Shown here in pieces: positions 26,347-37,172 of a DNA stretch of 41,828 nt; position 1 is the stretch's first letter, and each line of letters opens with the position of its first letter. The stretch lies in the NCBI GenBank assembly GCA_900770705.1, contig CAAGLF010000059.1, forward strand, positions 1-41,828, read 5' to 3'. The DNA comes from Bacteroidaceae bacterium. Its GTDB lineage: Bacteria > Bacteroidota > Bacteroidia > Bacteroidales > Bacteroidaceae. Under the pieces are notes generated by a model, which saw nothing but the letters and a program-made list of their open reading frames with translations, was not told the DNA's origin and did not search any database. Made by a program: the position numbers and the translations under genes.

Positions 26347-26522
26347 GCCGGGGCCCATTGCCCGTCAGGTCCGGCCCCATTATCCGTGACACCGGGGCCC
26401 ATTATCCGCAAAGACGGGGCCAAATATCCATAGTTTCCCGCCGAAAAGTCCCGGATTTCTCACAGCAAAGTCCCGAATTTCCCGCAGAAATACTCATGAA
26501 AACCCGCTCAAACGCGCATAAA
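26347..26522 (+). repeat. Tandem 22-nt repeat array C (about 8 units, changing sequence)
   Basis: A 22-nt register holds for ~176 nt. Units at 26347, 26369 and 26391 have the GGGGCCCATTRYCCG type seen in arrays A and B. The unit at 26413 is intermediate (GACGGGGCCAAATATCC). Units at 26435, 26457 and 26479 are of a second type, TTCCCGCAGAAAAGTCCCG-like. A last degenerate unit starts at 26501. The array occupies the space between the asnB stop and its terminator. Confidence 0.75.
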
Positions 26523-26564
26523 TCGCGCGCCGGTTGCAGAAAGTTTCCAAGGGAAGAACCACCC

Positions 26565-26602
26565 GAAAAGAGGTAGCAGACACAGTTTGCCGCCTCTTTT
26601 TC
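26565..26602 (+). terminator. asnB terminator hairpin
   Basis: GAAAAGAGG (26565-26573) pairs with CCTCTTTTTC (26593-26602), giving a stem whose 3' arm carries the T-run. It lies ~270 nt after the asnB stop, so the asnB transcript would include repeat array C. Confidence 0.65.
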
Positions 26603-26611
26603 GTGTTAATC

Positions 26612-26630
26612 ACTCCTTACAATAAGGAGT
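26612..26630. other. Perfect 8-bp inverted repeat between asnB and the 890-aa gene
   Basis: ACTCCTTA-CAA-TAAGGAGT is a perfect dyad with a 3-nt centre, 44 nt upstream of the -33 box at 26674. It could be an operator or part of the termination region. Confidence 0.5.
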
Positions 26631-26673
26631 AAAACCAAAATAAAAATTAAAACCGGCAAAATTACCCCCCAAG

Positions 26674-26704
26674 TTTGTTAGCAAAATAAAACGGCGTACC
26701 TTTG
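26674..26704 (+). promoter_or_regulatory. Consensus Bacteroidetes promoter of the 890-aa surface protein
   Basis: TTTG at 26674-26677, 19 nt, then TACCTTTG at 26697-26704: exact consensus architecture. The upstream ~60 nt are very A-rich, as expected for a strong promoter in this phylum. Confidence 0.85.
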
Positions 26705-26710
26705 CCGCGA

Positions 26711-26937
26711 TTTTCTATCTCTTTGTCTTATTGCACGTTGGTTATGCCATCGTAAACCGTCTGGCCCACTGCCGTGGGCGTTCACTCCGCTTTCAGCAGA
26801 CAGGAACCGGCACGCTGCCCCCGCAGTGTGCCGGGGGTATTGCGTCGGTATGCTTCCGCCGTGCAGCAGACAACAGGGTGCCTCAACCGGTAGACAAACT
26901 GCATCAAATATTTATTCATCTAACATCTTAACACTTT
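26711..26937 (+). promoter_or_regulatory. Long structured 5' leader (~227 nt) of the 890-aa gene
   Basis: From the predicted start near 26711 to the ATG at 26938 the transcript would carry two stable hairpins. One is GCCCAC-TGCC-GTGGGC (26764-26779). The other is a 12-bp stem with a CCCC loop: CCGGCACGCTGC at 26807 and GCAGTGTGCCGG at 26823, with one G-U pair. CAGCAGACA occurs twice (26794 and 26864). The other promoters with good boxes give leaders of only 20-130 nt. The leader matches no riboswitch class that I can confirm by eye. Confidence 0.5.
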
Positions 26938-29610
26938 ATGAGAAAACTTACTTCTCTCCTTCTGCTGTTCCTGACAGTTGTGGGGACAGCCCTTGCCGAC
27001 GACTTCACTCCGCAGTCGGGCAAACCTTACATGATACAGTGTAAGGGTGACAGCAAATTTGTACTCTATAATGCCAATTGCACAAAGAGTCGAGATGACA
27101 ACACCGTTATCCTCTCTAACTGGGCCAACTACGACGAACGCAGCTTCTTCGAAGTGGCGTCCACCGGCGATGGCTACTTCACTATCAAGAACCTCTCGAG
27201 TGGTCTCTACGTTTATGCCATCAGCACCGCAAGCGCTGACGGAAACGTAGGTATCAATGCACTTTCCGGTGAAGCCACCGATGCCTATAAGTGGACCATC
27301 TCTGCCCAAGGCGATGGCTGGAACATCATCCCCAAAGGTGGCGATTGTAGCTGGAACAACCGCGGGTCTTATAATGGAAATGGCCACGTCGGCCAGTGGG
27401 ATCAGAATGCGAATGCAAACAACATCTGGTATTTTATGACTCCTTCGGATTTCGTAACCAAGCAGGTCATTACGGCACCGGAAAGTCCTGCAATCGGTCA
27501 GATAGCAACAACACCTGATGTCTCCGCTGCAACAACTGCTGCCACCACATTGGAGACCACTTTCTCCACAGAAAACGTCACTGCATTCAAGACGGCACTC
27601 AGCAACTATCAGAGCTCTGCCACCAATCTCTATCTTCCCAGTGGTCTCTACACCATCAAAGGTTTGGCTACCGATCGTCATCCGTATCTGTATAATGACT
27701 ATCTGCATGCACAGAATGCCGCAGGTTACACATTGCAAGCTGCAGCCAAGGGTACGACCAACAACCACTATTGGAAAATCACCAATAATGGCACAAGTAT
27801 CTCCGTAGTCAACGGACAGGGAACGCCGATGGGCGTAGGAAATCAGAACGCCATGTATAATGCAGGCATAACAAAACGCAGTACGCTCAACTTTGCTCCC
27901 TACAACGAAACTTATTATACCGACAATCCCGGTATAGCCTTTGTGGAAGGACTGAACCTGTCGAATGGTAACTACTACAAGCTGCCTGATGAAACCCGTT
28001 ATCTGACCACTTGGGCGGGCCATGCTGAAGCACAAGACTGCCGCTTCACCTTCGAAGCTGTCGAGGGCGATGCCTACACCGTGAACATCACAGGTACCGA
28101 AAGCTACATCAGCGAAGTGCCTTATGCCACATTGGCCGCAACCAGCGAAATCGCCTTGAACGGTGGCTTCTTCGTGCTGAGCAGCGCACCGTCAGCCGGA
28201 GACTTCTCCTTCTCTTCTACCTACTATAACGGTACCTATAGTGTGGACGCCAGTGCCAAGACCATCACGCTGGCTCTGTCGGTAAGGCCTGCCGGTGTGC
28301 TGTCGAACGAAATCGCTACGGCTCAGGCACTGTTGACAGAATATGCAGCAAACATCAACACGCTTGGCTATCCCAGCGCCGCTGCTCACAGCGCGCTCTC
28401 TGCAGCCATCGCTACCGCACAGGCCAAGGTGGACAACGGAAGCGCAACTGACGATGATATTACGGCCCTGCAGACTGCTGAAGCAACCTTCAAGGCAACC
28501 AAGAATATGCCTGTCAATGGCAAGGCATATACCATCGTAAACGTAACGAGTGAAAACGAGAAGTCCTATCTCTACTGGGACGAAACAAACGCAACCTACA
28601 AGGCTGCAACGCTGGAAGACGAGGCCACTGTGCCCTCTACGGGTGTATTTGTTTGCCGCGAAGTAGGTACTGGTGAATATGTCTTTGTCAGCAACTCCGG
28701 CAAGTACCTGGTATGGTTCTGCGACGAAGCCAGCAAGAATACCACTGGCGTTGCCAACAAGGGTGATGTGGATGCGTACAATGACAACTGTATTTGGACG
28801 TTGTATCCCGCAGACACCAAGCAGAACAATGCTGCCAAGATCGGTATGTTCCTGCTGGAGGGTAGAACGGCCGACGCCGCACAGCAGAAGCGCAACTACC
28901 TGCTCCAGAAGTTCTCGACCCACACCTTCCACAGCTGCAGCAGGGGACAGGTATACGACAATGGTGACTTGTCCTCCTACTGGGTGCTTGAGGAAGCCGC
29001 TTACGCCAACACGCCCAATCTGAAGGAAGCCAAGGGTATTGACGGCATTGACGGTATCGCTACGTTCTCGGCTCCGTTTGCTACGGTGGTTCCTGCCGGC
29101 GTGACGGCCTACAACATTGAGAGCGCCAGCGTGGCAGGCGGTGCAACCTTGGTGAAGGTGGCCGAAGAGGGTGAGGCGCTTCCCGCTATGTATGGCTTCA
29201 TCCTGACGGGCAGCATCGGTGAAGTGACAATGGTTCCCTGCACCACGGAGACGCCGTTCTCTACGGAAGAATACTCCACCATCCTGGCTTCTACTCCGGG
29301 TGCCAGCCGCGACCTGACTTTGTTCAAGGAAAATGTATATGTATTGGGACTCGTGGACGACGTGGTAGGTTTCTACAGGATAGCAGATACCAATACGACC
29401 ATTGAAATGAACAAGGCTTACCTGCTTGTAACGGGTAGTGAAGCCGCCGGCTTCGAGCTCAACTTCGGCGGTCAGACCACGGGCATTGCTTCCGCCCCTG
29501 CTCCTGCCGGTGCCGACGCTCCCGTGTTCGACCTGAGCGGACGCCGCGTGGCAAGACTGCAGAAAGGCAGCCTCTACATCCAGAGCGGCAAGAAGTTCAT
29601 TGCACAGTAA
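26938..29610 (+). CDS. Large secreted surface protein with lectin-like N terminus and T9SS-type tail, function unknown
   Basis: This 890-residue exported protein has a signal peptide (MRKLTSLLLLFLTVVGTALA, then DD). The first ~170 residues (GKPYMIQCKGDSKFVLYN; SFFEVASTGDGYFTIKNLSS) resemble ricin-type or other carbohydrate-binding modules in the pattern of a ligand-exposed beta fold. Related segments recur later (LYTIKGLATDRHPYLYND; KAYTIVNVTSENEKSYLYWD). A helical FIVAR-like stretch lies at about 455-525. The tail VFDLSGRRVARLQKGSLYIQ is a short T9SS-type sorting signal, very like that of the GH20 enzyme. No catalytic motif was found, so a binding or adhesion role is more likely than an enzymatic one. 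Its codon usage is less GC-rich than that of its neighbours, which may reflect high expression or transfer. A small peptide gene follows after 51 nt. Confidence 0.85.
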   Translation: MRKLTSLLLLFLTVVGTALADDFTPQSGKPYMIQCKGDSKFVLYNANCTKSRDDNTVILSNWANYDERSFFEVASTGDGYFTIKNLSSGLYVYAISTASADGNVGINALSGEATDAYKWTISAQGDGWNIIPKGGDCSWNNRGSYNGNGHVGQWDQNANANNIWYFMTPSDFVTKQVITAPESPAIGQIATTPDVSAATTAATTLETTFSTENVTAFKTALSNYQSSATNLYLPSGLYTIKGLATDRHPYLYNDYLHAQNAAGYTLQAAAKGTTNNHYWKITNNGTSISVVNGQGTPMGVGNQNAMYNAGITKRSTLNFAPYNETYYTDNPGIAFVEGLNLSNGNYYKLPDETRYLTTWAGHAEAQDCRFTFEAVEGDAYTVNITGTESYISEVPYATLAATSEIALNGGFFVLSSAPSAGDFSFSSTYYNGTYSVDASAKTITLALSVRPAGVLSNEIATAQALLTEYAANINTLGYPSAAAHSALSAAIATAQAKVDNGSATDDDITALQTAEATFKATKNMPVNGKAYTIVNVTSENEKSYLYWDETNATYKAATLEDEATVPSTGVFVCREVGTGEYVFVSNSGKYLVWFCDEASKNTTGVANKGDVDAYNDNCIWTLYPADTKQNNAAKIGMFLLEGRTADAAQQKRNYLLQKFSTHTFHSCSRGQVYDNGDLSSYWVLEEAAYANTPNLKEAKGIDGIDGIATFSAPFATVVPAGVTAYNIESASVAGGATLVKVAEEGEALPAMYGFILTGSIGEVTMVPCTTETPFSTEEYSTILASTPGASRDLTLFKENVYVLGLVDDVVGFYRIADTNTTIEMNKAYLLVTGSEAAGFELNFGGQTTGIASAPAPAGADAPVFDLSGRRVARLQKGSLYIQSGKKFIAQ

Positions 29611-29661
29611 CACTTGGCAATCCACACATTGTATAACGGCATTAAAAAAAGTATTCAAGTT

Positions 29662-29844
29662 ATGAAAAAGACATATATCACTCCCGCTCAGGTAGAGATG
29701 GATCTCTATGTAGAGCAAATGCTGGCCGCTTCCGGACCGAAGGTGTCCGTGGACGACAGCAAGACGATAGAGGCCGGCAGCTCCTATTCCGAACAGAGAG
29801 GATGGGGCTCCGACAATATGTGGTCCAGCCTCGACGAGGAATAA
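29662..29844 (+). CDS. Small peptide (60 aa) with conserved MKKxYxxP start
   Basis: The product begins MKKTYITPAQVEMDLYVEQM and continues LAASGPKVSVDD, then turns into a Ser/Gly/Asp/Trp-rich acidic tail ending MWSSLDEE. Short proteins of this shape (MKKxYxxP..., then a hydrophobic stretch ending in an Ala-Ser or similar pair, then a variable acidic tail) are common in Bacteroidales and have no assigned role. The N-terminal half looks like a recognition or leader part, with LAASG as a possible cleavage site. The ATG at 29662 follows an A-rich sequence; an in-frame ATG at 29614 lies just after the upstream stop and adds an unlikely extension. It is probably co-transcribed with the 890-aa gene. 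Confidence 0.7.
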   Translation: MKKTYITPAQVEMDLYVEQMLAASGPKVSVDDSKTIEAGSSYSEQRGWGSDNMWSSLDEE

Positions 29845-29884
29845 GCGCCTCGGCCCCGACGGCCGGCCACAGACTGAAGGCAAA

Positions 29885-29904
29885 GCGGTTGCGGAGGCAA
29901 CCGC
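29885..29904 (+). terminator. Hairpin after the small peptide gene
   Basis: GCGGTTGC (29885-29892) and GCAACCGC (29897-29904) form a perfect 8-bp stem with loop GGAG. It is followed by ACCTTCTTCCCCC, a pyrimidine-rich but not T-only tail. Confidence 0.5.
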
Positions 29905-29960
29905 ACCTTCTTCCCCCAAGCAGGGAAGAGGGTAAAGAAAATTCAATTAAATAGATGTAA

Positions 29961-30004
29961 GAGAGGGAGGCCGGTCCGCGAGGATAGGCCTCTCGTTGTT
30001 TTTA
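29961..30004 (+). terminator. Second hairpin with T-run, likely terminator
   Basis: A GAGGCC/GGCCTC core (29967-29972 with 29987-29992), extended by two more pairs (one G-U), is followed by GTTGTTTTTA. This is the better terminator for the 890-aa and peptide transcript. Confidence 0.7.
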
Positions 30005-30048
30005 CGGTGGCGGGGGAATGCCCGGCCGGTGGCGCGAGAGGCTGTAGA

Positions 30049-30100
30049 GACAGAGCGACGAGCGTGCAGGCCGCTGTGGGCTTACGCGCTCGTCTCTGTC
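30049..30100. other. Interrupted inverted repeat between convergent genes
   Basis: GACAGAG and ACGAGCG (30049-30064, separated by CG) pair with CGCTCGT and CTCTGTC (30087-30100): 14 bp with a 2-nt bulge. It lies 33 nt beyond the fumarase stop on the minus strand and may end that transcript, though no T-run is present. Confidence 0.5.
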
Positions 30101-30132
30101 TGTAGGGTGGGGAGTATGAATGGGGGCGGGGA

Positions 30133-31761
30133 CTACTTGCAGCAGGTCGGCTTGATCTGCTTGAAGAAGTCGTTGCCCTTGTCGTCTACGAGGATGAAGG
30201 CGGGGAAGTCTTCCACTTCAATCTTCCAGATGGCTTCCATTCCGAGTTCGGGATACTCGAGGCACTCGATGTGCTTGATGTTGTTCTGCGCCAGGATGGC
30301 TGCCGGGCCGCCGATGGAGCCGAGGTAGAAACCGCCGTGCTTGCGGCAGGCGTCGGTCACCTGCTGCGAGCGGTTGCCCTTGGCGAGCATTACCATCGAG
30401 CCGCCGTGGCTCTGGAAGAGGTCGACGTAGGGGTCCATACGGCCTGCCGTGGTGGGTCCCATCGAGCCGCAGGCCATTCCGGCCGGGGTCTTGGCGGGGC
30501 CGGCGTAGTAGATGGGATGGTTCTTCAGATACTCGGGCATAGGCTCGCCGGCGTCGAGGCGCTCCTTGATCTTGGCGTGGGCGATGTCGCGGCCTACGAT
30601 GATGGTGCCGTTGAGGCTGAGGCGGGTGCTGACGGGGTATTTGGAGAGTTCTTGCAGCACTTCGCTCATCGGGCGGTTGAGGTCGATACGCACGGCGCCG
30701 CCTTCGCCCCCCTGGCGCAGTTCGGCCGGAATGAGGCGGGCGGGATTGTCGTCGAGCTTCTCGATCCAGAGTCCCTCGCGGTTGACCTTACACTTGATGT
30801 TGCGGTCGGCCGAACAGCTGACGCCGATACCTACGGGGCAGCTGGCTCCGTGGCGGGGCAGACGGACTACGCGGACGTCGTGGGCAAAGCTCTTGCCGCC
30901 GAACTGTGCGCCGAGCCCTATGCGGTGTGCCTCGTGGAGGAGTTGCTGCTCGAGCTCGAGGTCGCGGAAGGCGCGTCCCGTCTCGTCGCCCGAGGTGGGC
31001 AGGGTGTCGTAGTAGTGGGTGGAGGCGAGCTTCACGGTGAGCAGGTTCTTCTCTGCCGAGGTGCCGCCTACGACGATGGCGATGTGGTAGGGAGGGCAGG
31101 CTGCCGTGCCGAGGCTCTTCATCTTCTCTACGAGGAAGGGCACGAGGGTGGCGGGGTTGAGGATGGCCTTGGTCTCCTGGAAGAGGTAGGTTTTGTTGGC
31201 CGAGCCTCCGCCCTTGGTGACGCAGAGGAAGTGGTATTCGTCGCCTTCGGTGGCCTCGATGTCGATCTGGGCCGGCAGGTTGCAGCGGGTGTTCACTTCG
31301 TCGTACATCGTGAGGGGGGCGTTCTGGGAGTAGCGGAGGTTCTCCTGTGTGTAGGTGTCGTAGACACCGTGGGAGATGGCCTCTTCGTCGCAGAAGCCTG
31401 TCCAGACCTGCTGGCCCTTCTCGCCGTGTACGATGGCGGTGCCGGTGTCCTGGCAGAGGGGTAGCTGTCCCTTGGCGGCGACTTCGGCGTTGCGCAGGAA
31501 GGTGAGTGCCACATACTTGTCGTTGTCGGAGGCTTCGGGGTCGGAAAGGATGGAGGCTACCTGCTCGTTGTGGCTGCGGCGCAGCAGGAAGGATACGTCG
31601 CGGAAGGCCTGACGGATCAATACGCGCAAGCCTTCGGCTTCTACCTTGAGGATGGGCTTGCCTTCAAATTCTCCCTGGCTGACATAGTCTTTGGTCAGCA
31701 GGTAGTACTCGGTGTCGTCCTTGCCGAGCTGGAACATCGGAGCATACTTGAAATCTTTCAT
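30133..31761 (-). CDS. fum: Class I fumarate hydratase (Fe-S)
   Basis: This is an oxygen-sensitive [4Fe-4S] fumarase that interconverts fumarate and malate, part of the reductive succinate branch in anaerobic Bacteroidales. At 542 residues it has the full two-domain layout. The N-terminal domain has PLCQDTGTA (first cluster Cys), TKGGGSANKTYLFQ and CPPYHIAIVVGGTSAEKNL. The region joining the domains has PVGIGVSCSADRN. The C-terminal domain has NPIYYAGPAKTPAG-like and GPTTAGRMDPYVDLFQSHGG signatures, where the last part carries the substrate-binding residues. The ATG at 31761 gives MKDFKYAPMFQLGKDDTEYY, as in homologues; the open frame further upstream runs into the repeat array. No promoter with good boxes was seen, so it may be read from secA through the array. 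Confidence 0.95.
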   Translation of the reverse strand: MKDFKYAPMFQLGKDDTEYYLLTKDYVSQGEFEGKPILKVEAEGLRVLIRQAFRDVSFLLRRSHNEQVASILSDPEASDNDKYVALTFLRNAEVAAKGQLPLCQDTGTAIVHGEKGQQVWTGFCDEEAISHGVYDTYTQENLRYSQNAPLTMYDEVNTRCNLPAQIDIEATEGDEYHFLCVTKGGGSANKTYLFQETKAILNPATLVPFLVEKMKSLGTAACPPYHIAIVVGGTSAEKNLLTVKLASTHYYDTLPTSGDETGRAFRDLELEQQLLHEAHRIGLGAQFGGKSFAHDVRVVRLPRHGASCPVGIGVSCSADRNIKCKVNREGLWIEKLDDNPARLIPAELRQGGEGGAVRIDLNRPMSEVLQELSKYPVSTRLSLNGTIIVGRDIAHAKIKERLDAGEPMPEYLKNHPIYYAGPAKTPAGMACGSMGPTTAGRMDPYVDLFQSHGGSMVMLAKGNRSQQVTDACRKHGGFYLGSIGGPAAILAQNNIKHIECLEYPELGMEAIWKIEVEDFPAFILVDDKGNDFFKQIKPTCCK

Positions 31762-31831
31762 AGCGGTGTTAGAATTAGGAGTTACTGTGGAGGTGGAAAT
31801 GGGGGGCTGCGGGGGAATGGCTGCGCCGGAC

Positions 31832-31938
31832 AAGTGCGGCTTGCGTGGTGTCCAAGTACGGCTTAGGAATTTCTAAGTGCCACTTACGATGGTTCTAAGT
31901 ACGGCTTACGATTTCCTAAGTACGGCCTGCGGGCCGCC
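31832..31938 (+). repeat. Tandem 21-22-nt repeat array D (5 units, TAAGT dyads)
   Basis: Units start at 31832, 31854, 31875, 31897 and 31918 with lengths 22, 21, 22, 21 and 21. The common form is AAGTACGGCTTACG plus a variable TTTCT-like end. With the preceding T, several units form a dyad: TAAGTGCCACTTA at 31874 is perfect, and TAAGTACGGCTTA at 31896 is partial. The array lies between the secA stop and the fumarase start on the minus strand. Confidence 0.8.
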
Positions 31939-32023
31939 AGGTGCCTGCCGGGGGGGAGTCTGCCGGTGCTCCCGCCTGCCTGGCCGCCGCAGCCATTCCT
32001 GCTTTCAGCGCCTGCTCTCTCTG

Positions 32024-35410
<3,387 letters not shown>

Positions 35411-35515
35411 ATAGGGATATTGTTTTTGTCTGAATAGTGAGTAAATGGATGTAGAAAACGTCTCCGGCATTCCCTTTCCGTCCGCCGGAGCAGGCGGAGT
35501 GGGCTTCCGTTCCGG

Positions 35516-37120
35516 TTAGAACAGCGGGGCCGTGGCACAGGCATTGGGCGCCCGGATGCGCATCGCCTTGGTGAGCGTCGGCGCAATGTAGTCGATGGTG
35601 ACCGGCGTGCCGATCTCTTCGGCCGGCAGGCCGTAACCGTAAAATATAATGGGGAAAGGAATATACGATTCGCGTACGTATTGCTTCTCCCGTTGGCCGG
35701 AGTTGACATAATGCCAACCGGGAGCAATCTCTATGGTCAGGTCGCCGGAACAGCGCACGTTGTATCCGTTGCGTATGCGGCTGATACCCGGTGTCCAGGC
35801 ACCTTGCAGCAAGCGCTGGGAGGTGTAGACGTCCTTGACACCGGCCAGCTGGAGCAGGAAATCCTGGGTATGCAGCAGGACATCACTCAGGGCGACGCTT
35901 TTCTCCTCCAGCAGTTTGTGGTTCAGGTAGACCTGGGTGCCGAAGACGGCCTCGACATACCGGCCTTGCCCATACAGTGCCGACAGGTACATATCCAGCA
36001 AGGCCGAAGCCTTCTGCATATCAAAAAGTCCCGTGGGAATGCGGTAGGCACTGAGGTCGGCGTCGGTCTCGTCGGTGTATCCGGTGGAGGTCAGGACAAA
36101 CAAGGCATTCTCCCGGCCCACCTTCTGCTCGACGGCGGCTATCAAGTCGGCCAGGGCAGCGTCGAGACGGACATACGTGTCCTGCAATTCCATCGGCGCT
36201 GCGGCAGCGGTGGCGTGGTTGAAGCCGGCGGCATAGAAAGTGAGGTTCAGATAGTCGGAAATGGCGTCCTGCCCGATGAGCGTGTTGCTCAGACAGTCCT
36301 TGGCCAGGGCAGTCACTTCCTCGTTGACCAAGCCAGAGGTCTTGAAGCGCACGAAGCGGTCGTCGCCCTTGAAGGTATGGGCGAAGGGGCGCTTCATACC
36401 TCCGGACAGGAAGTAGCTGAAGTTGCCTACCAGCTCGGAAGAGGGCTTCCAGGTGGTGGACTTAAGCCGGTCGGAGAGGTTGTGGAAGCGGTTGCGGACG
36501 TTGGCCCACACCGGCAGGCCGCCGTAGTAGCTGCTGCTGCTCCACATACCGGTACGGTCGTCAATCCAGACCACACCGTCGGCCGAATGACCGCCACCCA
36601 GAATGGCGGCGTCGCTGAACGGGGCGATGGAGTAGACCAGTGCCTTGCCTTCGCTGGCTATCTTGAGCTCGTCGCCGGTGGTGCTGACGCCCAGATGGCA
36701 GGGTGAAAGTCCTTGTCCGGCCGGCAGACCCTTGCAGTTCGGGTCGTCTACGCAGAAGAGGGGACGCAGCGTGGTGCGGTCCAGCCAGCGCAGTCCCACG
36801 ATGCCGTGGTTGGAGGGGCTGGTGCCGGTGGCCAGTGTCGCGGCAGCCGACGCTCTGTCGGGGTGAAGCAAGGGATATTCGGCCTGACGGTATACACGTC
36901 CCTCCGCCAGCAGCTTCTTGAAGCCTCCTTCTGCGTAAAGGGGCATAAAGGCGTCGAGATAGTCGCTTCGGAGCTGGTCGATGAGGATATTTACCACCAC
37001 TTTCGGCACAGCATTGCCCGCAGCAGTGGTCTCGGCTGCCGACAATGCCGACATCGCAACGAGCAGAGACAGTAGCCAAGCCCGCCTTCCGGCCTTATGG
37101 GTGATGGGAGAAGTATTCAT
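35516..37120 (-). CDS. Alkaline-phosphatase-superfamily protein (PafA-like fold), possibly inactive
   Basis: This is a 534-residue exported protein (signal peptide around RRAWLLSLLVAMSALSAAE). The fold is recognisable by VVVNILIDQLRSDYLDAFMP (first metal Asp, D48), GGFKKLLAEGRVYRQAEY, LATGTSPSNHGIVGLRWLDR, and DTYVRLDAALADLIAAVEQ. The residues expected in PafA-type enzymes are not in place. The nucleophile Thr position reads HPDRAS (86-91). The Asp/His pair usually in a TDxxxH segment reads YAAGFNHA (296-303). The later ADHG metal motif reads LTSTGYTDETD (343-353). It may be a pseudoenzyme or use a different mechanism; similar DRAS-type proteins occur in other Bacteroidales as far as I recall. 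The gene sits between lnb and secA on the same strand, with gaps of 52 and 105 nt. Confidence 0.8.
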   Translation of the reverse strand: MNTSPITHKAGRRAWLLSLLVAMSALSAAETTAAGNAVPKVVVNILIDQLRSDYLDAFMPLYAEGGFKKLLAEGRVYRQAEYPLLHPDRASAAATLATGTSPSNHGIVGLRWLDRTTLRPLFCVDDPNCKGLPAGQGLSPCHLGVSTTGDELKIASEGKALVYSIAPFSDAAILGGGHSADGVVWIDDRTGMWSSSSYYGGLPVWANVRNRFHNLSDRLKSTTWKPSSELVGNFSYFLSGGMKRPFAHTFKGDDRFVRFKTSGLVNEEVTALAKDCLSNTLIGQDAISDYLNLTFYAAGFNHATAAAAPMELQDTYVRLDAALADLIAAVEQKVGRENALFVLTSTGYTDETDADLSAYRIPTGLFDMQKASALLDMYLSALYGQGRYVEAVFGTQVYLNHKLLEEKSVALSDVLLHTQDFLLQLAGVKDVYTSQRLLQGAWTPGISRIRNGYNVRCSGDLTIEIAPGWHYVNSGQREKQYVRESYIPFPIIFYGYGLPAEEIGTPVTIDYIAPTLTKAMRIRAPNACATAPLF

Positions 37121-37172
37121 CTGGTCTTGTATTCCTTATAATAGGTGTATGCGAGGTGCCGCAGGTTTCCGC

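Noticed and set aside
26760..26840. Resemblance of GCTGCCCCCGCAGTGTG in the leader to part of the cobalamin riboswitch core
   Set aside because: The stretch is explained by a simple 12-bp hairpin with a CCCC loop. The GCCCACTG-like and CAGACAGGA-like pieces occur in the wrong order and the conserved B12-box arrangement is missing.
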